This document shows, piece by piece, positions 4,820-6,880 of a stretch of DNA of 6,880 nucleotides. How positions within the stretch are numbered: the stretch's first letter is position 1; every line of letters begins with the position of its first letter. The stretch covers positions 1-6,880 of the forward strand of contig CALLFD010000386.1 of NCBI GenBank assembly GCA_937997605.1. The letters are read 5' to 3'. This DNA comes from an uncultured Collinsella sp. Lineage in GTDB: Bacteria; Actinomycetota; Coriobacteriia; Coriobacteriales; Coriobacteriaceae. The notes under the pieces were generated by a model that did no database searches, was not told where the DNA came from, and saw only the letters and a list, made by a program, of their open reading frames with translations. The translations under genes were made by a program, and so were the position numbers.

Positions 4820-6880
4820 TCACGGTCGCTGGCATCGCATCGCAAAGCCATTCGCAGTCGGCGTGACGGTAATGTCGCCGTGTTCGATGGTGCACGCGAA
4901 CACGCCGCCCGCTTCCTTAACGGCATCGATGCAGGCATCGGACGGATGGCCGTATCGATTCCCCTCGCCCGCGCTCGCGAGGGAAAGCTCAGGCTTCAGG
5001 ACGTCCAGCGACTCACCATCGACTGAAACCTTAGAGCCGTGATGCCCAAGTTTAAGGACATCGATATCCCCCACCTCCTGCACGAATTCCCGTTCTTGGT
5101 CGAGCTCGGCATCACCGGTGAGGAGCATACGCAGGCCCTTGCCTTCCTGAACATAAGAGAGCAGCAGGACAAGCGAATCCTCATTTCCCTCGCCATCCAC
5201 GGACTCGAATGGCCACATCACGCGGGCGCAAAATGAGCCGATATCGACCGTATCCCCACGGCGCACCTGCCGATACTCCACGCCAGGTCGGTTCAATACC
5301 TCGGCAGGAGCATCCTCCAGCGCATCCGCCGCCACGGCAATCGTTCCGACCGAAAACTGTTCGAGCACGGCAGGCAGACCACCCCAGTGGTCCTCATCCC
5401 AATGCGTCACAAAGACGGCATCGATATGGTGCACGTTATTGCGAACCAACGCCGCCACCACGCGCTCGTCGAGTCCGCAGTCGACGAGTGCTACTGCGCC
5501 GCCCTGGCGGATAAGAATCGCATCGGCCTGGCCCACATCGAGCACCGTCACCGAAGGCGGAGCGAATCGATCCCAGTAGACGTACGGAATCGCAGCCAAG
5601 AGCACCAGGCATGCAAGCCCCACCGCCATAGGACGTGCACGGGGACGCGGCCACCAGACAAGCAGAACCGCCAGCAAACACGGCACTAGGTAAATCCACA
5701 TGCTATCGGGCGGCACGCTCACGGATGCACCCGGCACGGCGGCAAACAGCTGCTCGAAAAACAGCGCGCAACGGGCGGCAATCATGGGCACAACGAGCGC
5801 CCAAGTCCGCAACGGTCCCACGAGCGAAAAGGGAACCAGCACGATGGACACAGCAAGCAGTACGCTCACCACCGGACCGATGACCGCATTTGCCAACGGA
5901 GCAATGAGCGAGAACGTACCGAATGCAGGAATGGTAATGGGAAGGGTCGCCAACTGCGAGCACAGCGTGACGGAAAGCATGCTGGCAACGCCCGATGGCA
6001 CACCCAGCTCACCCAAAGCGTAGGTCGCATAGGGGCAAAAGCACAGAATGGCTAAGACGCTAGCACATGAAAGCTGAAAGCCCATCTCGAACAGCACCGT
6101 CGGCCGCAGTAGCACAAAGATGGACATGGTAACAAAGAGTGCCGATGCGCCGTGCCGGCGACGCCCCGCGCCGTTTACGACAAGCGTCGCGAACACCATG
6201 CAGCACGCGCGCACGGCCGAGGGAGACGCGCCCGTAAAGGCAGCGTAGCCCACAAGCGTTATCGCCAATATCGCCCGCTGAAGACCACGTGAGCACCGAG
6301 TCTTTTGCAATACGCCCTCGATTACAAACCCCACGATAGCCAAATGACTGCCCGAGACGGCGATAAGATGCGCCGTTCCCGTCACCGAAAACCAGTCGCC
6401 CGCCGGCTGGGCGCGCAGCTCGGCCGAACGACCGCAGACGACACCGGCTATGAGCGCACGCGCTGGGTCGGTCCCAGGCGCGATGGACGCAAGCAGCCCA
6501 TTTCGAAGCCGAGGCAGCGGCCCCGGAGAGCCCTCATCGACCGACACAACTCGAACGGCTTTAACCTTGCGCACCTCGCCTCGGAGCACGCGTGATCGTC
6601 CATACGCATCGTTCTCAAAACGTGAAACGCGACCGATAGAACGCACGTGCGCACCGACCTTGAGCTCGACGTCGCACGATAGGCGAACCATTGCCAAGTT
6701 CTTACCGTCCGCGCGTGCCTCGCAGGTATAGGAACACACGTCGTCGTTTATGGATGGATCACCCTGCACGACAAACTCAAGGCTGCTTGCGGCTCGACCG
6801 TCGAGCGCCTTCGAGGCGCTTAGCGCGCCCACAGCCCACCACGCCGAGACGACCGCTCCCGCCACGAGACCGACGGACGC
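4820..6880 (-). CDS. comEC: ComEC/Rec2 family DNA-uptake protein (partial, 5' end outside window)
   Basis: The visible 686 residues match ComEC, the polytopic channel that takes single-stranded DNA across the membrane during natural transformation. Positions here count from the GTG codon at 6865. The reading frame stays open to the window edge, so the true start and probably the first membrane segments lie outside. In order there are a hydrophobic segment (about 1-20), an OB-like extracytoplasmic region (about 28-115), and the competence membrane domain (about 130-430) with GTAHLIAVSGSHLAIVG (163-179), a family hallmark, and several membrane helices. A C-terminal metallo-beta-lactamase-like domain (about 438-681) has DVGQADAILI (443-452), HxDxDH (488-493), TGDAE (583-587), GHHGS (607-611) and YGHP (638-641). 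All the expected motifs of this domain, proposed to degrade the non-transported strand, are present. B. subtilis ComEC has about 776 residues, so perhaps 50-100 are missing. No ComEA is visible. The stop is TGA at 4820. Confidence 0.95.
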   Translation of the reverse strand, partial: ASVGLVAGAVVSAWWAVGALSASKALDGRAASSLEFVVQGDPSINDDVCSYTCEARADGKNLAMVRLSCDVELKVGAHVRSIGRVSRFENDAYGRSRVLRGEVRKVKAVRVVSVDEGSPGPLPRLRNGLLASIAPGTDPARALIAGVVCGRSAELRAQPAGDWFSVTGTAHLIAVSGSHLAIVGFVIEGVLQKTRCSRGLQRAILAITLVGYAAFTGASPSAVRACCMVFATLVVNGAGRRRHGASALFVTMSIFVLLRPTVLFEMGFQLSCASVLAILCFCPYATYALGELGVPSGVASMLSVTLCSQLATLPITIPAFGTFSLIAPLANAVIGPVVSVLLAVSIVLVPFSLVGPLRTWALVVPMIAARCALFFEQLFAAVPGASVSVPPDSMWIYLVPCLLAVLLVWWPRPRARPMAVGLACLVLLAAIPYVYWDRFAPPSVTVLDVGQADAILIRQGGAVALVDCGLDERVVAALVRNNVHHIDAVFVTHWDEDHWGGLPAVLEQFSVGTIAVAADALEDAPAEVLNRPGVEYRQVRRGDTVDIGSFCARVMWPFESVDGEGNEDSLVLLLSYVQEGKGLRMLLTGDAELDQEREFVQEVGDIDVLKLGHHGSKVSVDGESLDVLKPELSLASAGEGNRYGHPSDACIDAVKEAGGVFACTIEHGDITVTPTANGFAMRCQRP

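Noticed and set aside
4820..6880. An unknown transporter-hydrolase fusion
   Set aside because: The combination of OB-like region, polytopic membrane domain and metallo-beta-lactamase-like domain is the standard architecture of ComEC, with all hallmark motifs present.
1..6880. A novel multigene defence, mobile or biosynthetic system
   Set aside because: Every substantial coding stretch is a known housekeeping or competence gene on one strand in a conserved order. I see no transposase, integrase, repeat array or unassigned gene.

Overview
This window is a housekeeping stretch of a GC-rich bacterial chromosome. All six recognisable genes lie on the minus strand and follow one another from right to left: comEC (5' end outside the window), holA, rpsT, lepA, a dusB-type dus gene, and hemW (3' end outside the window). 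The comEC-holA-rpsT-lepA-hemW order is an old conserved arrangement of Gram-positive bacteria, in which hrcA-grpE-dnaK often follows hemW. GC-rich third codon positions and the protein sequences suggest an actinobacterium, most likely of the class Coriobacteriia (Collinsella-like). That placement is inferred from general resemblance and was not checked by a search.

Layout, in the direction of transcription. From 6880 to 4820 is ComEC, the inner-membrane DNA-uptake channel, with its OB-like, membrane and metallo-beta-lactamase-like regions visible. A 78-base gap with a plausible promoter and a strong ribosome binding site leads to holA (4741-3779), the delta subunit of the DNA polymerase III clamp loader. 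A 133-base gap carries an extended -10 promoter and a structured leader for rpsT (3645-3379, ribosomal protein S20). rpsT starts at GTG behind a duplicated Shine-Dalgarno-like element and ends at a textbook intrinsic terminator. lepA (3282-1471, ribosomal GTPase EF4) starts only 25 bases past the terminator T-run, with a -10-like hexamer placed as in leaderless genes. lepA, dus and hemW are separated by only 4 and 2 bases and are almost certainly one transcription unit.

Functionally, rpsT, lepA and dus serve ribosome assembly, translation and tRNA modification. holA serves replication, comEC serves DNA uptake, and hemW is a heme-handling radical SAM protein. No mobile element, CRISPR array, RNA gene, prophage or unknown multigene system is visible. 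The points worth a second look are regulatory: the rpsT leader, the possible leaderless start of lepA, and dus sitting between lepA and hemW.
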